Assembly: GCA_035362335.1 (NCBI GenBank)
Contig: DAOSDL010000021.1
Span: 15,484 to 79,483 of the forward strand
Direction: 5' to 3'
From: JAOSJT01 sp035362335
Lineage (GTDB): Bacteria; Bacteroidota; Ignavibacteria; SZUA-365
DNA length: 64,000 nucleotides
The position numbers and the translations under genes are program-made. Each line of letters starts with the position of its first letter. Within the stretch, counting starts at the first letter, position 1. Below are positions 45,037 through 54,364 of the stretch, one piece after another. The notes under the pieces were generated by a model, which saw only the letters and a program-made list of their open reading frames with translations, had not been told where the DNA came from and searched no databases.

Positions 45037-48000
45037 TTACTTCACGAGCAGCATCGGACGCGTCAGCAGTGCATTGCCGGCACGAAGTCGGCTGAAGTAC
45101 GTGCCCGACGGCAATCCCGATGCATCGAAGTGCACGGTGTGCTGTCCCGCCGACATCTCACGATCCACCAGCGTCGCAACCACCGTGCCCTGGGCATCGT
45201 GCACGGTGAGCACGACGGGCATGGACTGTCCGACACTGAAGCGGATGGCCGTGGAGGGATTGAAGGGGTTGGGGTAATTCTGCTCGAGTGTCACCTCGTT
45301 CGGAAGCGCCGAAGCCGCGATGCGCACCTCGGGGGATTCGTACAGACGACCATCTGCGTCGATGGCGAACACGCGGTACAGGCGCGCACCGCTGTTCAGC
45401 GCATCGCCGAAGCGCAGTTGCTCGCCGGCGGCGGCCATCAGCGTTGCCGCATGCGACCAGCCCGCCTCTTCGCCTTCCTCACGCGACTCCACGATGTACG
45501 ACACCTGATCGCCCGGCAGTGTGGCATTCCACTCCAACTGGGCGGTGGCGGTTGCGGCATCGTAGCTCGCGCGCTGAATGGCGAGCGTGCTCGATTTTGC
45601 GAACCAGCCATGGGCCAGAGCGAATTGACCGCTCAGGTTGGTCAGGCCGTTGACCTGCACGCGATTCAGGTAAATGTCGGACGTACCGCCACGGTCCACC
45701 CACATCGCTGAGGGCTTGCTCCACACGGTCAGTGCCGAGGGGTTGGTAATCATCGACGCAGCTTCCACACTGGTGTAGAAGAGGCGGACATCCACATTCG
45801 GGTTGGTCGCGGTGGTGGACATCGTGTAGCTGCGATTCACGTAGCGGATGCGCGTGATGCCCTGCGGCAAGGTGCACGGCGTCATGCTCACGGTAAAGCT
45901 CTGAATCGCGCCGCTGTTGCTCTTCACTTCGGCGATGGTCTGTCCGAGCGAATTCACGAACGGCGTCCAGGTGGTACCCACCGCCTGCGTCACCGTCACC
46001 GTGCCGATGGGCAGGATGTCGATGCGCACAGTGAGGTTGTATGGCGAGTTGGTGGCCGGCGACATGGTGCTGGCATTGTACGCGGTGATGGTGATCGTAC
46101 GGAGATAGCTGCCCGGCGTGAGCAGCGAGCGCGGATCCACCGTAAACTGCAACGGCTGGCCCTGCATGCCGGAGGTGTTCAACAGCGTGATCTCCGAAGC
46201 GGAGGTGCTGGCGTTCCACATCATCTGGCCACCGGCGAAATTGCCGCCGCTGTTGTTGATCACCACGCTCTCCGAGGTCACGGTCGCCGTCTTGCACGCA
46301 CCCGACACCACCACGACCGGTGCGACCGGCGCGATTTCGGGACGACGGGTTACGGTAAAAGTGGTGACGCAACTACTGCTGTTCAAATCGGCATCACGAA
46401 TGGTGATCGTCACGCTATGCGCTCCGGCGGCCATGACCGTGCCCGGCGCGGGGGTTTGCGTACGCACAAGATTCGCAGTCGCGGTGCAATTGTCCGTCGC
46501 GCTGACCAGGGCACGGAAGTCCGGCATCACCGCGGTGTTCTGCGCGTTTCCTTCCACCGTTTGAGCGGGTGCGCAGCCAGTGATGGTGGGATTCTGGCGA
46601 TCCTGCACAGTGACGGTCTGATTTGCCGAGCTGCTGTTGCCCGATCCGTCCACCGCTGTCCAGACCACGATGGTCACGCCCTTGGGAAATATCGCCGGAG
46701 CGTTGTTGCTGATGGTGATCGGCCACGGGCAGTTGTCCGTCGCCGTTGCCATGCCGATGCTCGGTGTGGCGCTGCAGAGACCGGTCGTGGTGTTGACCGT
46801 GATGTTCGCCGGCGCGGTGATCTGCGGAGGCGTGACATCCGGAATAAGCGTGATGGTGACGTTGTCTGTGGCGATGCCGCCGCGTCCATCGTTCACCTCC
46901 AGTGTCACCACATGCGTGCCGGGCAACAGATTGATGGTGGGGGAGACGCCGCTCGCCACCACTGCATTGTTGATTTTCCAGGTGTAGGTCAGCGGATCGT
47001 TTTCGATGTCGAAAGACGCCGTACCGTTGAGTGTCACAGCCGTGCCGATGGGGCGCACACAACTCTGGCTCTGATTCGGACCTGCTTCGGCCACTGGCGG
47101 ATCGTTGATTTCAACCACCTGCACGCCACGCTTGGCGACGGCACTCTGGGTGGCGCCATCGTTGACCTGATACGACACCATGCGCACCGCCGTATTGGGC
47201 AGCACGTTGTTGCTGTTGCGATAGCGCACATTGCGCAGGGCCGTGGTGTAATTGGCCTTGCTGTCGACACCGGTCAATTGCAGTGTGCCGCCAGCGAAGT
47301 TGCCGGTGATAGTGGCCGTGTTGGTGAATTCGAGAATGTCCTCGGAGGGAATGAAATTCTGCGAAATCCACACGGTCGCTCCCGTGAAGGTCGTGTTGTC
47401 GATATCGTCCGCTGTGAGTGTGGCGGTGACGGCTGTCGCGGCGGCGCCTTCGTTGTACACGAGATTGGCGGCCTCGATGCCCGCGAGCGTGGGCGCATCG
47501 TTCACCGCATTCACGGTCAAGGTAAAGTTGCTGCTGGCGGTCAGGCTGCCATCGCTCACAGTCACGGTGATGGTGGTCGCGCCGTTTGCGTTCGCGGCGG
47601 GTGTGAGCGTGATGTTGCGATTCGCTCCGCTGCCGCCAAGCGTGATGTTCGCGTTGGGCACGAGCGTGGTGTTGCTGGAAACCGCGATGACTGTGAGTGA
47701 TCCTGCGGCGGTCTCGATATCACCAACGGTGAAAGCGATGGCGCCGGTGGGCGTGTCTTCGTTGGTGACCTGCGCATTGATGGCGCTGATGGTCGGCGCG
47801 TCGTTCACCGCATTGACGGTGAGTGTGAAATTGGTCGAAGCGCTCAGACTGCCATCGCTGACGGTAACGGTGATTGTGGTCGCTCCGTTTGCGTTCGCGG
47901 CAGGGGTGAGCGTGATGCTGCGATTCGCTCCACTACCCCCAAGCGTGATGTTCGCATTGGGCACGAGGGCGGTGTTGCTGGAAACCGCGCTGACGGCAAG

Positions 48001-49392
48001 TGATCCAGCGGCGGTCTCGATATCACCAACGGTGAAGGCGATGGCGCCGGTGGGCGTGTCTTCGTTGGTGACCTGCGCGGTGATCGCGCTGATCGTCGGA
48101 TCATCATTCACCGCATTGACGGTGAGAGTGAAATTGGTCGAAGCGCTCAGACTGCCATCGCTGACGGTAACGGTGATGGTGGTCGCTCCGTTTGCGTTCG
48201 CGGCAGGGGTGAGCGTGATGCTGCGATTCGCTCCACTACCCCCAAGCGTGATGTTCGCATTGGGCACGAGGGCGGTGTTGCTGGAAACCGCGCTGACGGC
48301 AAGTGATCCAGCGGCGGTCTCGATATCACCAACGGTGAAGGCGATGGCGCCGGTGGGCGTGTCTTCGTTGGTGACCTGCGCGGTGATCGCGCTGATCGTC
48401 GGATCATCATTCACCGCATTGACGGTGAGAGTGAAATTGGTCGAAGCGCTCAGACTGCCATCGCTGACGGTAACGGTGATGGTGGTCGCGCCACTGGCAT
48501 TCGCGGCGGGGGTAAGCGTGATGCTGCGATTCGCTCCACTGCCGCCAAGCGTAATGTTCGCGTTGGGCACAAGAGCGGTATTGCTTGAGACAGCGCTGAC
48601 GGTGAGTGATCCGGCGGCGGTTTGCGCGTCATCCACTGTGAAAGCGATGGCTCCGGTGGGAGTGTCTTCGTTCGTTGCCTGCGCCGAGATGCCGCTGATG
48701 GTCGGGGCGGTGTTGCCGCCGCCACCACCAATGCCGCGCACGATAATGTTGTCGATGAGATTCTGTCCCGCGCTCACCGGATCGCTGCCATTGGCGCCGG
48801 TGTTGCTGTTCATCAGCCAACGGAGGTACAGCGTGGCCTGGTTTTCGCAGGCGGCAGGCAGGGCGAGATTCGTGATGGTGCGGGTTTTCCAACCGAACTG
48901 TCCGTAATCAAGGTCGAGTGCATAAGCGCCGCCCGGTACGTCCACCCACGTGGAGTTGTCGAGACTGTACTGGATTTTAAAATCGCGGGGACCTTGATGA
49001 CTGAAAAAGGTGGACTCGCTCCACTGCAACGAGGAGATGGTGATGGACGTGTACCCGGCTGTGGAGACGTTGATGCGCCAGTATTTCGTCCCCGAGCCGC
49101 TGCCCCAACTATTCGCATAGGCGTAGCTGCCGGTGGGAATGCCCACTGAAGTGATACCCTGATAGCTGGCGCCGCCATGCACGGAGAGCGTGCTGGCCGC
49201 GTTGGCGGGTATCGACACGCCCGGGGTGAGTACCTGATTCTCGAAATTCCACTCCGCAAGAGTGGTTTGGGCACGCAGCATTGTCGGCGTCAGAGCGGCC
49301 AACAGCAGCAGGGCCATCACCACCCGGGCAGCACGTTGACGTATAGCAGACGTGGTGGCGGAGGAGGGAGGCATGTATGGTAAACGAGACAT
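45037..49392 (-). CDS. Repeat-rich surface protein with cadherin-like, PKD and HYR modules, T9SS cargo
   Basis: A 1451-residue secreted protein. GGAGA precedes the start; the signal peptide has a long charged n-region (ALLLLAALTPTMLRAQ). A beta-sandwich domain (about 45-225) is followed by four 101-residue cadherin-like repeats (TNEDTPTGAIAFTV, ATTITVTVSDGSLSASTNFT), then a YNEG-type calcium-binding-like domain, a PKD domain (GTASFDIENDPLTYTWKINN), HYR-type domains (PPQITAPANITVN; ATDNCPWPI), a region with NLTVRIDILP and a T9SS tail (NYPNPFNPSTAIRFS). The repeats suggest a stiff, perhaps calcium-dependent adhesin. Convergent with the ten-gene operon. Confidence 0.9.
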   Translation of the reverse strand: MSRLPYMPPSSATTSAIRQRAARVVMALLLLAALTPTMLRAQTTLAEWNFENQVLTPGVSIPANAASTLSVHGGASYQGITSVGIPTGSYAYANSWGSGSGTKYWRINVSTAGYTSITISSLQWSESTFFSHQGPRDFKIQYSLDNSTWVDVPGGAYALDLDYGQFGWKTRTITNLALPAACENQATLYLRWLMNSNTGANGSDPVSAGQNLIDNIIVRGIGGGGGNTAPTISGISAQATNEDTPTGAIAFTVDDAQTAAGSLTVSAVSSNTALVPNANITLGGSGANRSITLTPAANASGATTITVTVSDGSLSASTNFTLTVNAVNDDPTISAITAQVTNEDTPTGAIAFTVGDIETAAGSLAVSAVSSNTALVPNANITLGGSGANRSITLTPAANANGATTITVTVSDGSLSASTNFTLTVNAVNDDPTISAITAQVTNEDTPTGAIAFTVGDIETAAGSLAVSAVSSNTALVPNANITLGGSGANRSITLTPAANANGATTITVTVSDGSLSASTNFTLTVNAVNDAPTISAINAQVTNEDTPTGAIAFTVGDIETAAGSLTVIAVSSNTTLVPNANITLGGSGANRNITLTPAANANGATTITVTVSDGSLTASSNFTLTVNAVNDAPTLAGIEAANLVYNEGAAATAVTATLTADDIDNTTFTGATVWISQNFIPSEDILEFTNTATITGNFAGGTLQLTGVDSKANYTTALRNVRYRNSNNVLPNTAVRMVSYQVNDGATQSAVAKRGVQVVEINDPPVAEAGPNQSQSCVRPIGTAVTLNGTASFDIENDPLTYTWKINNAVVASGVSPTINLLPGTHVVTLEVNDGRGGIATDNVTITLIPDVTPPQITAPANITVNTTTGLCSATPSIGMATATDNCPWPITISNNAPAIFPKGVTIVVWTAVDGSGNSSSANQTVTVQDRQNPTITGCAPAQTVEGNAQNTAVMPDFRALVSATDNCTATANLVRTQTPAPGTVMAAGAHSVTITIRDADLNSSSCVTTFTVTRRPEIAPVAPVVVVSGACKTATVTSESVVINNSGGNFAGGQMMWNASTSASEITLLNTSGMQGQPLQFTVDPRSLLTPGSYLRTITITAYNASTMSPATNSPYNLTVRIDILPIGTVTVTQAVGTTWTPFVNSLGQTIAEVKSNSGAIQSFTVSMTPCTLPQGITRIRYVNRSYTMSTTATNPNVDVRLFYTSVEAASMITNPSALTVWSKPSAMWVDRGGTSDIYLNRVQVNGLTNLSGQFALAHGWFAKSSTLAIQRASYDAATATAQLEWNATLPGDQVSYIVESREEGEEAGWSHAATLMAAAGEQLRFGDALNSGARLYRVFAIDADGRLYESPEVRIAASALPNEVTLEQNYPNPFNPSTAIRFSVGQSMPVVLTVHDAQGTVVATLVDREMSAGQHTVHFDASGLPSGTYFSRLRAGNALLTRPMLLVK
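47492..48704 (-). repeat. Four tandem 303-bp repeats inside the surface protein gene
   Basis: Identical reference points recur at 47492, 47795, 48098 and 48401, each 303 bp apart, so the unit is 101 codons. The two middle copies are nearly identical in DNA and protein over their full length; the outer copies differ at several positions. This points to recent unequal crossing-over or gene conversion. Confidence 0.92.
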
Positions 49393-49730
49393 ACGGATCT
49401 CCGGAAATGAATGAAATGAACAATGAACCGAGAATACTCTTCACTGCGCGGATGCGCGGCGATGCGGTCGAGTCCGCATGGGCCGCGGTAGCGAATAATT
49501 CCACGAGGATATGTGGTGGATTGACGACATGGTAAAATAGCGCATTTTTCCCTAATAGTACAGACCGTGTACACATTTTTCCGATGACGCGCAGGGGGAA
49601 AATTCCTCCCCTGACCGGGGGAGACAGCGCGGGAACTCATGCCGCTTCGTTGCGCGATGATCGCGGCCTGGTAATGCAACGGGCGGCTTCGGTGAGGAAG
49701 CCGCCCGCTTACAGGGGATGTCGTCAGGGA
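49393..49730. other. Gene-free interval between two minus-strand surface protein genes
   Basis: The interval upstream of the 45037-49392 start is AT-richer in its first part. It contains a stem-loop, GGGCGGCTTC (49681-49690) with GAAGCCGCCC (49697-49706), 25 bp past the end of the 49731 gene (minus) and not followed by T. No other feature was recognised; the promoter of the 45037-49392 gene must lie here. Confidence 0.5.
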
Positions 49731-51194
49731 TCAGCGCACGACTATGGAAACCGTGTCGCTCCCCACGCCGCCGCGCGCGTCGCGCACGGTGAGTGTGGCG
49801 GTGTAGGTGCCGGGCTCGAGCACAGTGCTGGCTTTCGCATCCGTGGACAGCAGGCTGTCACCGATGCGCCATTCGAACTGCAAGCTGCTATCGTCGACAT
49901 CGAAGGAGGCGGAGCCGTCCAGTGTGACCGGCGTGCCCTGCTTGCTTTGAGCGGTCACAGACAGGTCCTTACCCGCGCGCGCCACGGGATTGTCGTTGAT
50001 TTCCAGCGTCTCGAAATCCGCACGCACGGTGGCGATGGCGCCGCGCGCATCAAGCATCTCCACTTCGAGGGCCTTTGCCAGCGAGGTCGGATGCTGTGCG
50101 TTGCGATTCGTGTAGCGGATTTCGCGAAGCATACGCTCGTACTCTTGAGCCGATGCCGCACCTTCGAGATACAGCGTGCCGTCGACGAAGCGATGTGCGA
50201 TGCGGGGATTCGGTGAAACCTCCAATTCATCCTCGGAGGCGAGGTAGCCGTCCACGAAACGCACCGTGGCCGAACGTATCGCGTCCCCATCGTACTCGAG
50301 CACGCGCAGCGTAGGCATGATCGCCGTGGGCTGATCACCTTCGTTCCACAGCAGCGGCGTGGTATCCGACATTTCCAGCACCGTGGCATCGTCCACAGCG
50401 TCGATGTGTACATCGTAACTCGCGCTGGATGTTGCGAGTCCGTCGCTGATGGTGACGGTCAGCGTTGCCGCACCGGTTGCATGCGCCGCGGGACGCAGTC
50501 GCAGCGTGAGGTCGCCGTCGATTTCCTCGAAATGCACATCCTTCGCTGCGATGATGCTCTCATCGCTCGATTCCGCAAAGAGGATCAGGCCCGCGAGAGG
50601 AGAATCCGGATCACGCACGCCCAGGGCGATCGGACCAGCGGTTTCGTCCTCGTACACGTTGATCGTGCCCGCCACATTCGTCAACGCCGGGGGATCATTG
50701 ATCGGTGTGACGTTGACCGAAAAGCGCCGTTCGTCCATACCATCGGCACCATCCAGCGTCACCGTCACCAATGCGTTGCCGTGGGCGTCGGGGCGCGGAG
50801 TGATGAACAGCACGCGCTGCCCGGCCTGATCGCCGACACCCAGTCCATCCTCGGCGAGCACGCTTTGATTGGACGAGTGTACCGCGATGGCCACTCGCGC
50901 AGGATCAAAGCCAGGAAGAAATTCGAGTGGAATGGCGATGGTACCGGCATCCTCCTGCAAGCGTACATCGGCGATGCTACCGAGCATGGCCACGCGCGCA
51001 CGTTTGGGTGTGGGCGCGGGATCCTCTTCGGTGGAGCGAAGGCCGGAAGGGGTGTCGCCGCTCGGCGTCCAGAGACTGGCCGTGCTCTGCGAGAATGCGG
51101 CCGCGCTCATGGCGAACAGGCCGATGAGAAGCAGAAATGCGAAGCTGGAGATTCCGGAAAGGGGCGTCGCAAACGGTTGCGTGCGCATAAACAT
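49731..51194 (-). CDS. Secreted cadherin/PKD-type protein without a sorting tail
   Basis: A 487-residue exported protein. AGGAGA precedes the start; the signal peptide is SSFAFLLLIGLFAMSAAAFSQ. Beta-sandwich repeats follow (LQEDAGTIAIPLEFLPG; VYEDETAGPIALGV; ATLTVTISDGLATSSASY), then a domain shared with 45037-49392 (LLWNEGDQPTAI; REIRYTNRNAQ) and a PKD domain (GSASFDVDDSSLQFEWRIGD). It ends right after PKD (TVSIVVR). Relative to its neighbour downstream it lacks the HYR region and the T9SS tail. It may have lost its 3' half, or be exported to the periplasm only. Same strand as the longer gene, upstream by 338 bp. Confidence 0.82.
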   Translation of the reverse strand: MFMRTQPFATPLSGISSFAFLLLIGLFAMSAAAFSQSTASLWTPSGDTPSGLRSTEEDPAPTPKRARVAMLGSIADVRLQEDAGTIAIPLEFLPGFDPARVAIAVHSSNQSVLAEDGLGVGDQAGQRVLFITPRPDAHGNALVTVTLDGADGMDERRFSVNVTPINDPPALTNVAGTINVYEDETAGPIALGVRDPDSPLAGLILFAESSDESIIAAKDVHFEEIDGDLTLRLRPAAHATGAATLTVTISDGLATSSASYDVHIDAVDDATVLEMSDTTPLLWNEGDQPTAIMPTLRVLEYDGDAIRSATVRFVDGYLASEDELEVSPNPRIAHRFVDGTLYLEGAASAQEYERMLREIRYTNRNAQHPTSLAKALEVEMLDARGAIATVRADFETLEINDNPVARAGKDLSVTAQSKQGTPVTLDGSASFDVDDSSLQFEWRIGDSLLSTDAKASTVLEPGTYTATLTVRDARGGVGSDTVSIVVR

Positions 51195-51419
51195 GACTTC
51201 TCCTGATGAATGTCGTCATTCGAATCAGAGGAAGGTACACCGCAGAGATGTGATCAGCCGAATCCCGGCCAGGATCGCATCATGATGAGAAGAGAGGGTA
51301 GAAAAATAGCGGAAAGTACGGCGCAATGCAAGAACAATCGTTCGAAACGCAAAAAAAAGTTTGCGTCATGGGGAGGCGTAGCTGGAACATGCAGCGTGTA
51401 CCCCTCACCGGGAAGGAGG

Positions 51420-52124
51420 CTAGGCGTTGTTCCGGGCTTCGGCGTGCCGCCTCACAGCGTGGGCGAAGGCTGCACCCAGCGACGCGCTGGCGGGATGGGA
51501 GAATGTCAGACGTTCAGGATGCCAGTGAACGAGAAGAAGAAAGGGCTTTCCCGCCGGTTGCGCCCATTCAAGGGCCTCGGGTAGACCATCCGCACTGCGC
51601 GCGGAAACCCGCAGTCGCGCGGGAATGCGGTCCACACCCTGATGGTGTGCGCTGTTCACCGCCAGATCGCGCTCGCCGGTGATGTCTGCCAGAAGCGAAT
51701 CCGCATCGATACGGAGCTCGTGAATCCTGTCCGCGCCTTCCAGGCGATGATGTCCATCGAAACCAGCCGTGGGCAGGTCCGGAATGAGGCTCCCTCCGAA
51801 GGCCACGGTGGCGATTTGCAAGCCGCGGCAAATGCCCAGCAGAGGCAGGGAATGCCGTACCGCTTGCTCGATGGCGTGCAGTTCCAACGCGTCCCTGCCC
51901 GGCTCCACCGCGCATAAGGATGCGGCTTCGGGCATGCCGTACAGTTCGGGAGCGGGATCGCCGCCACCGGGCAGCAACAGACCGTCCGCCTCGGGCAGCA
52001 GCGCGTCGAATTCCGTCACTGCTGTGACAAAGCGCACATCGACATCCGCAGCGATGTGCTGCATCCATCGAACATAATTGCCATGGAGAGCGGGATCGAC
52101 AACGGTACAGAGAACGACGGGCAT
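51420..52124 (-). CDS. Class I glutamine amidotransferase-like hydrolase (peptidase C26)
   Basis: A 234-residue protein. Catalytic Cys99 is in GICRGLQIA, and the distal His-Glu pair is in HWHPERL; GGGDPAPELYG precedes. This is the gamma-glutamyl-GABA hydrolase (PuuD-like) arrangement, so it likely cleaves a gamma-glutamyl amide; no neighbouring puu genes support the polyamine pathway. Last gene of the six-gene minus-strand group; its start is 3 bp after the stop of the DUF971 gene. Confidence 0.85.
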   Translation of the reverse strand: MPVVLCTVVDPALHGNYVRWMQHIAADVDVRFVTAVTEFDALLPEADGLLLPGGGDPAPELYGMPEAASLCAVEPGRDALELHAIEQAVRHSLPLLGICRGLQIATVAFGGSLIPDLPTAGFDGHHRLEGADRIHELRIDADSLLADITGERDLAVNSAHHQGVDRIPARLRVSARSADGLPEALEWAQPAGKPFLLLVHWHPERLTFSHPASASLGAAFAHAVRRHAEARNNA

Positions 52125-52127
52125 GAG

Positions 52128-52484
52128 TCAGGCGTGTTGTTCCGGGTCGGGATGGATGTCGGAGGCGGGGTCGAGGCGGCGCTCCAGCTCCAGCAGATAT
52201 TCCCAGGAATAAATGCCTGTGTCGTGACCGTCGCCCCAGCTCGCCACGATTGCATAGTTGCCCATGGGAGCAAGCCGTTTCAACTCGTATTTCCCCGGTA
52301 TGGCGATGGGCAGTTGCATGGGCATGCGGATTTCGCCAAAAATGTCCGTCTCGCCTTTACAGCCGGCGCAGGGACATTCGTCACGCAGGAATTGCAGGGG
52401 GATGTGGACGATATGACCATCGCTCCAGAGAATGCGCAGGTCACGATTCTCCAGCAGCTTGATTTCCTTCGGAATAGTCGGCAT
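52128..52484 (-). CDS. DUF971 (GBBH-like N-terminal) protein
   Basis: A 118-residue protein matching the N-terminal zinc-binding domain of gamma-butyrobetaine hydroxylase (DUF971): LRILWSDGHIVHIPLQFLRDE, Cys pair ECPCAGCKG and WGDGHDTGIYSWEYL. Free-standing forms are widespread; function not firmly known, with suggested links to iron-sulfur or Mrp/ApbC proteins. Sits between the cupin (3 bp) and the amidotransferase (3 bp) in the same operon. Confidence 0.87.
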   Translation of the reverse strand: MPTIPKEIKLLENRDLRILWSDGHIVHIPLQFLRDECPCAGCKGETDIFGEIRMPMQLPIAIPGKYELKRLAPMGNYAIVASWGDGHDTGIYSWEYLLELERRLDPASDIHPDPEQHA

Positions 52485-52487
52485 CTG

Positions 52488-52775
52488 TTATTTCTTTCGT
52501 GGTGCGGTGGCATCCAAAACGACCACCGGCATTTCACCTATCACCTCTGCGGAATGGAGCACGAAGGCGGGAACCAGGAAGCGTTCTCCCGCCTTGAGGA
52601 TGTGATCCGTGTCATCGTAGGATATGCGAATCGATCCGCTCAACACCACATGAATGGTGTCATGGTCGTGTTGATGCGGCGGGAAGCACATGCCTCCGGG
52701 GTAACTGTACACGTAAATGTTGTACCCCTCGTCGCGGAGTTGCTGCTTTATGGCAGCGATATCGTCGCCGTCCAT
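52488..52775 (-). CDS. Small cupin-domain protein
   Basis: A 95-residue single-domain cupin. Metal-ligand motif PPHQHDHDTIHVVLSGS and the second strand motif GERFLVPAFVLHSAEV are present. Substrate unknown. Its ATG shares a base with the panB stop (52775), so the two are coupled. Confidence 0.83.
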   Translation of the reverse strand: MDGDDIAAIKQQLRDEGYNIYVYSYPGGMCFPPHQHDHDTIHVVLSGSIRISYDDTDHILKAGERFLVPAFVLHSAEVIGEMPVVVLDATAPRKK

Positions 52776-53596
52776 TAGTAACTCTCCGATTCATTGGGAA
52801 AGGTGCGTTGCTTGACATCCTGTATGTAAAGTCGAAAAGCGCGATCCATTTCCTCGGCAATCGCCGCGTAGCGGCGCACGAAGCGCGGACGAAAATCCTC
52901 GAACAAACCGAGCATGTCGTGGGTGACGAGAATTTGTCCGCTGCAATGCGGTCCGGCGCCTATGCCGATGGTGGGGATGTTCACGCTCTCGGTAATGCGC
53001 TTGCCCAGAGTGGCCGGAATTTTTTCCAACACCAGCGCGAAGGCGCCCGCCTGTTCGAGCACGACGGCGTCTTCAATCAAGGCCAATGCCTCCTCCTCCG
53101 ATGTCCCGCGGGGACGATACCCGCCGAATTTGAGAATGGACTGTGGCATCAGCCCGATATGGCCCATCACCGGAATGCCTTCTCCGCTCATTTTTTCCAC
53201 CACAGCCGCGATACGCGTGCCGCCTTCCACTTTCACGCCACCGGCGCTGGTTTCCTTCATCACGCGGCCGGCACTGCGAAACGCCTCCTCGGTGGTGACT
53301 TGATAGGACATGAACGGCAAATCCGTCACAACCATGGCGCGTCGCACGATTTTGCTCACGGCCTTGGTGTGGTAAATCATTTCGTCCAACGTCACCGGCA
53401 ACGTCGTGTTGTTGCCCTGAAAAACGTTGCTCACCGAATCGCCCACAAGGATGATGTCGATACCGGCTTCATCCAGCAGGCGGGCCATGAGGTAATCGTA
53501 GGCAGTCAGGCAGGCGATGGGCATACCCGCATCACGCATTTCCTGAATGGTGCGCGTCGTGATGCGCTTGCTCGAGGGTTGCATTTCCGTGCTCAT
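52775..53596 (-). CDS. panB: 3-methyl-2-oxobutanoate hydroxymethyltransferase
   Basis: A 273-residue enzyme of pantothenate (CoA) synthesis, adding a hydroxymethyl group from 5,10-methylene-THF to ketoisovalerate. Magnesium-site motifs VGDSVSNVFQG (Asp53) and VTDLPFMSY (Asp92) and the LEKIP strand with catalytic Glu are present. Length is typical. It overlaps the lipM stop by ATGA and the cupin start by one base. panC and panD are not in the window. Confidence 0.97.
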   Translation of the reverse strand: MSTEMQPSSKRITTRTIQEMRDAGMPIACLTAYDYLMARLLDEAGIDIILVGDSVSNVFQGNNTTLPVTLDEMIYHTKAVSKIVRRAMVVTDLPFMSYQVTTEEAFRSAGRVMKETSAGGVKVEGGTRIAAVVEKMSGEGIPVMGHIGLMPQSILKFGGYRPRGTSEEEALALIEDAVVLEQAGAFALVLEKIPATLGKRITESVNIPTIGIGAGPHCSGQILVTHDMLGLFEDFRPRFVRRYAAIAEEMDRAFRLYIQDVKQRTFPNESESY

Positions 53597-54363
53597 CGGG
53601 ACCCCGCGGAATTTTCGCTGGAAATGTACTCAATATCGCGGAAAGAAATGCCATGGGCGCCCCAATTGGCGCGGAAGCCCTGGATAATCGCATCGCGTAG
53701 CTCGACCACGGATAGCGGACGTTGCAGCACTTCGTTCAACGTAATCGTATGCCGCAGCATGTCTTGCCGCAACTGCTCGCGAATGTCCTCCGACACGGCG
53801 AGATAATCCGCGAGCCGCAGGTGGGCTTCGCCGATCAGCATGGAGCCGTGCTGCAACACCGCCGATCCGATGCGACGCTGCGCGCTGCCCACGAGTTTGC
53901 GTCCCTCGAATTCGATTTCATAGCGCGCGCTGCTGGAAAAGCATGGAATGCTGCCGGCTTCGCGATAGAGCTTCTGAAAATCCGGTTGACTCTTCGCAAT
54001 GCCGATGCCGGGTACCAGCAGTTGCAGACCGGTGGTAAGCGCTGCGGCGATGTCGCGATACACCTCCATGATGCCACGGCCATCCGAAGGCATGACCACA
54101 CTGTAGGTCAGTTCCTCGGCGTGCAGAATCGCACGGCCTCCGGTGGGACGGCGCACAAGGCCGATGCCGTCGGAAGCGGTGCGGTCGGTGTCGATTTCGC
54201 TTTCCTTCTGATGTCTTCCCAGGGAAATGCACCAGGGTTGCCAGGTGTAGAAGCGCAGCATGGGCGCTGCCGTGCCGGCATCCACCGCCTCGGCGCGCGC
54301 GACATCGAAGTCCATGTTCCAGGCGCCATCATGCGCGCCGCTGTCGATGATATCGAATTGCAT
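53593..54363 (-). CDS. lipM: Octanoyltransferase/lipoate-protein ligase family protein (LipM-like)
   Basis: A 256-residue BPL/LplA/LipB-fold protein. The lipoate-site motif RRPTGGRAILH is at 71-81, and KLVGSAQRR at 156-164. The Cys in IPCFSSSARYEI (Cys141) matches the acyl-carrying Cys of LipM octanoyltransferases, which LplA ligases lack, so transfer of octanoyl from ACP to GcvH is the better guess. The start at 54363 follows the pgeF stop by one base. lipA is not in the window. Confidence 0.82.
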   Translation of the reverse strand: MQFDIIDSGAHDGAWNMDFDVARAEAVDAGTAAPMLRFYTWQPWCISLGRHQKESEIDTDRTASDGIGLVRRPTGGRAILHAEELTYSVVMPSDGRGIMEVYRDIAAALTTGLQLLVPGIGIAKSQPDFQKLYREAGSIPCFSSSARYEIEFEGRKLVGSAQRRIGSAVLQHGSMLIGEAHLRLADYLAVSEDIREQLRQDMLRHTITLNEVLQRPLSVVELRDAIIQGFRANWGAHGISFRDIEYISSENSAGSR

Positions 54364-54364
54364 G

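Noticed and set aside
47492..48704. Possible CRISPR array
   Set aside because: The 303-bp units are contiguous, in frame and encode protein modules; there are no unique spacers.
47252..48907. Long open frame (551 codons) on the plus strand
   Set aside because: It runs opposite the cadherin-like repeats of 45037-49392; its own 101-residue periodicity only mirrors the tandem repeats on the coding strand, and it has no domain or ribosome binding site.
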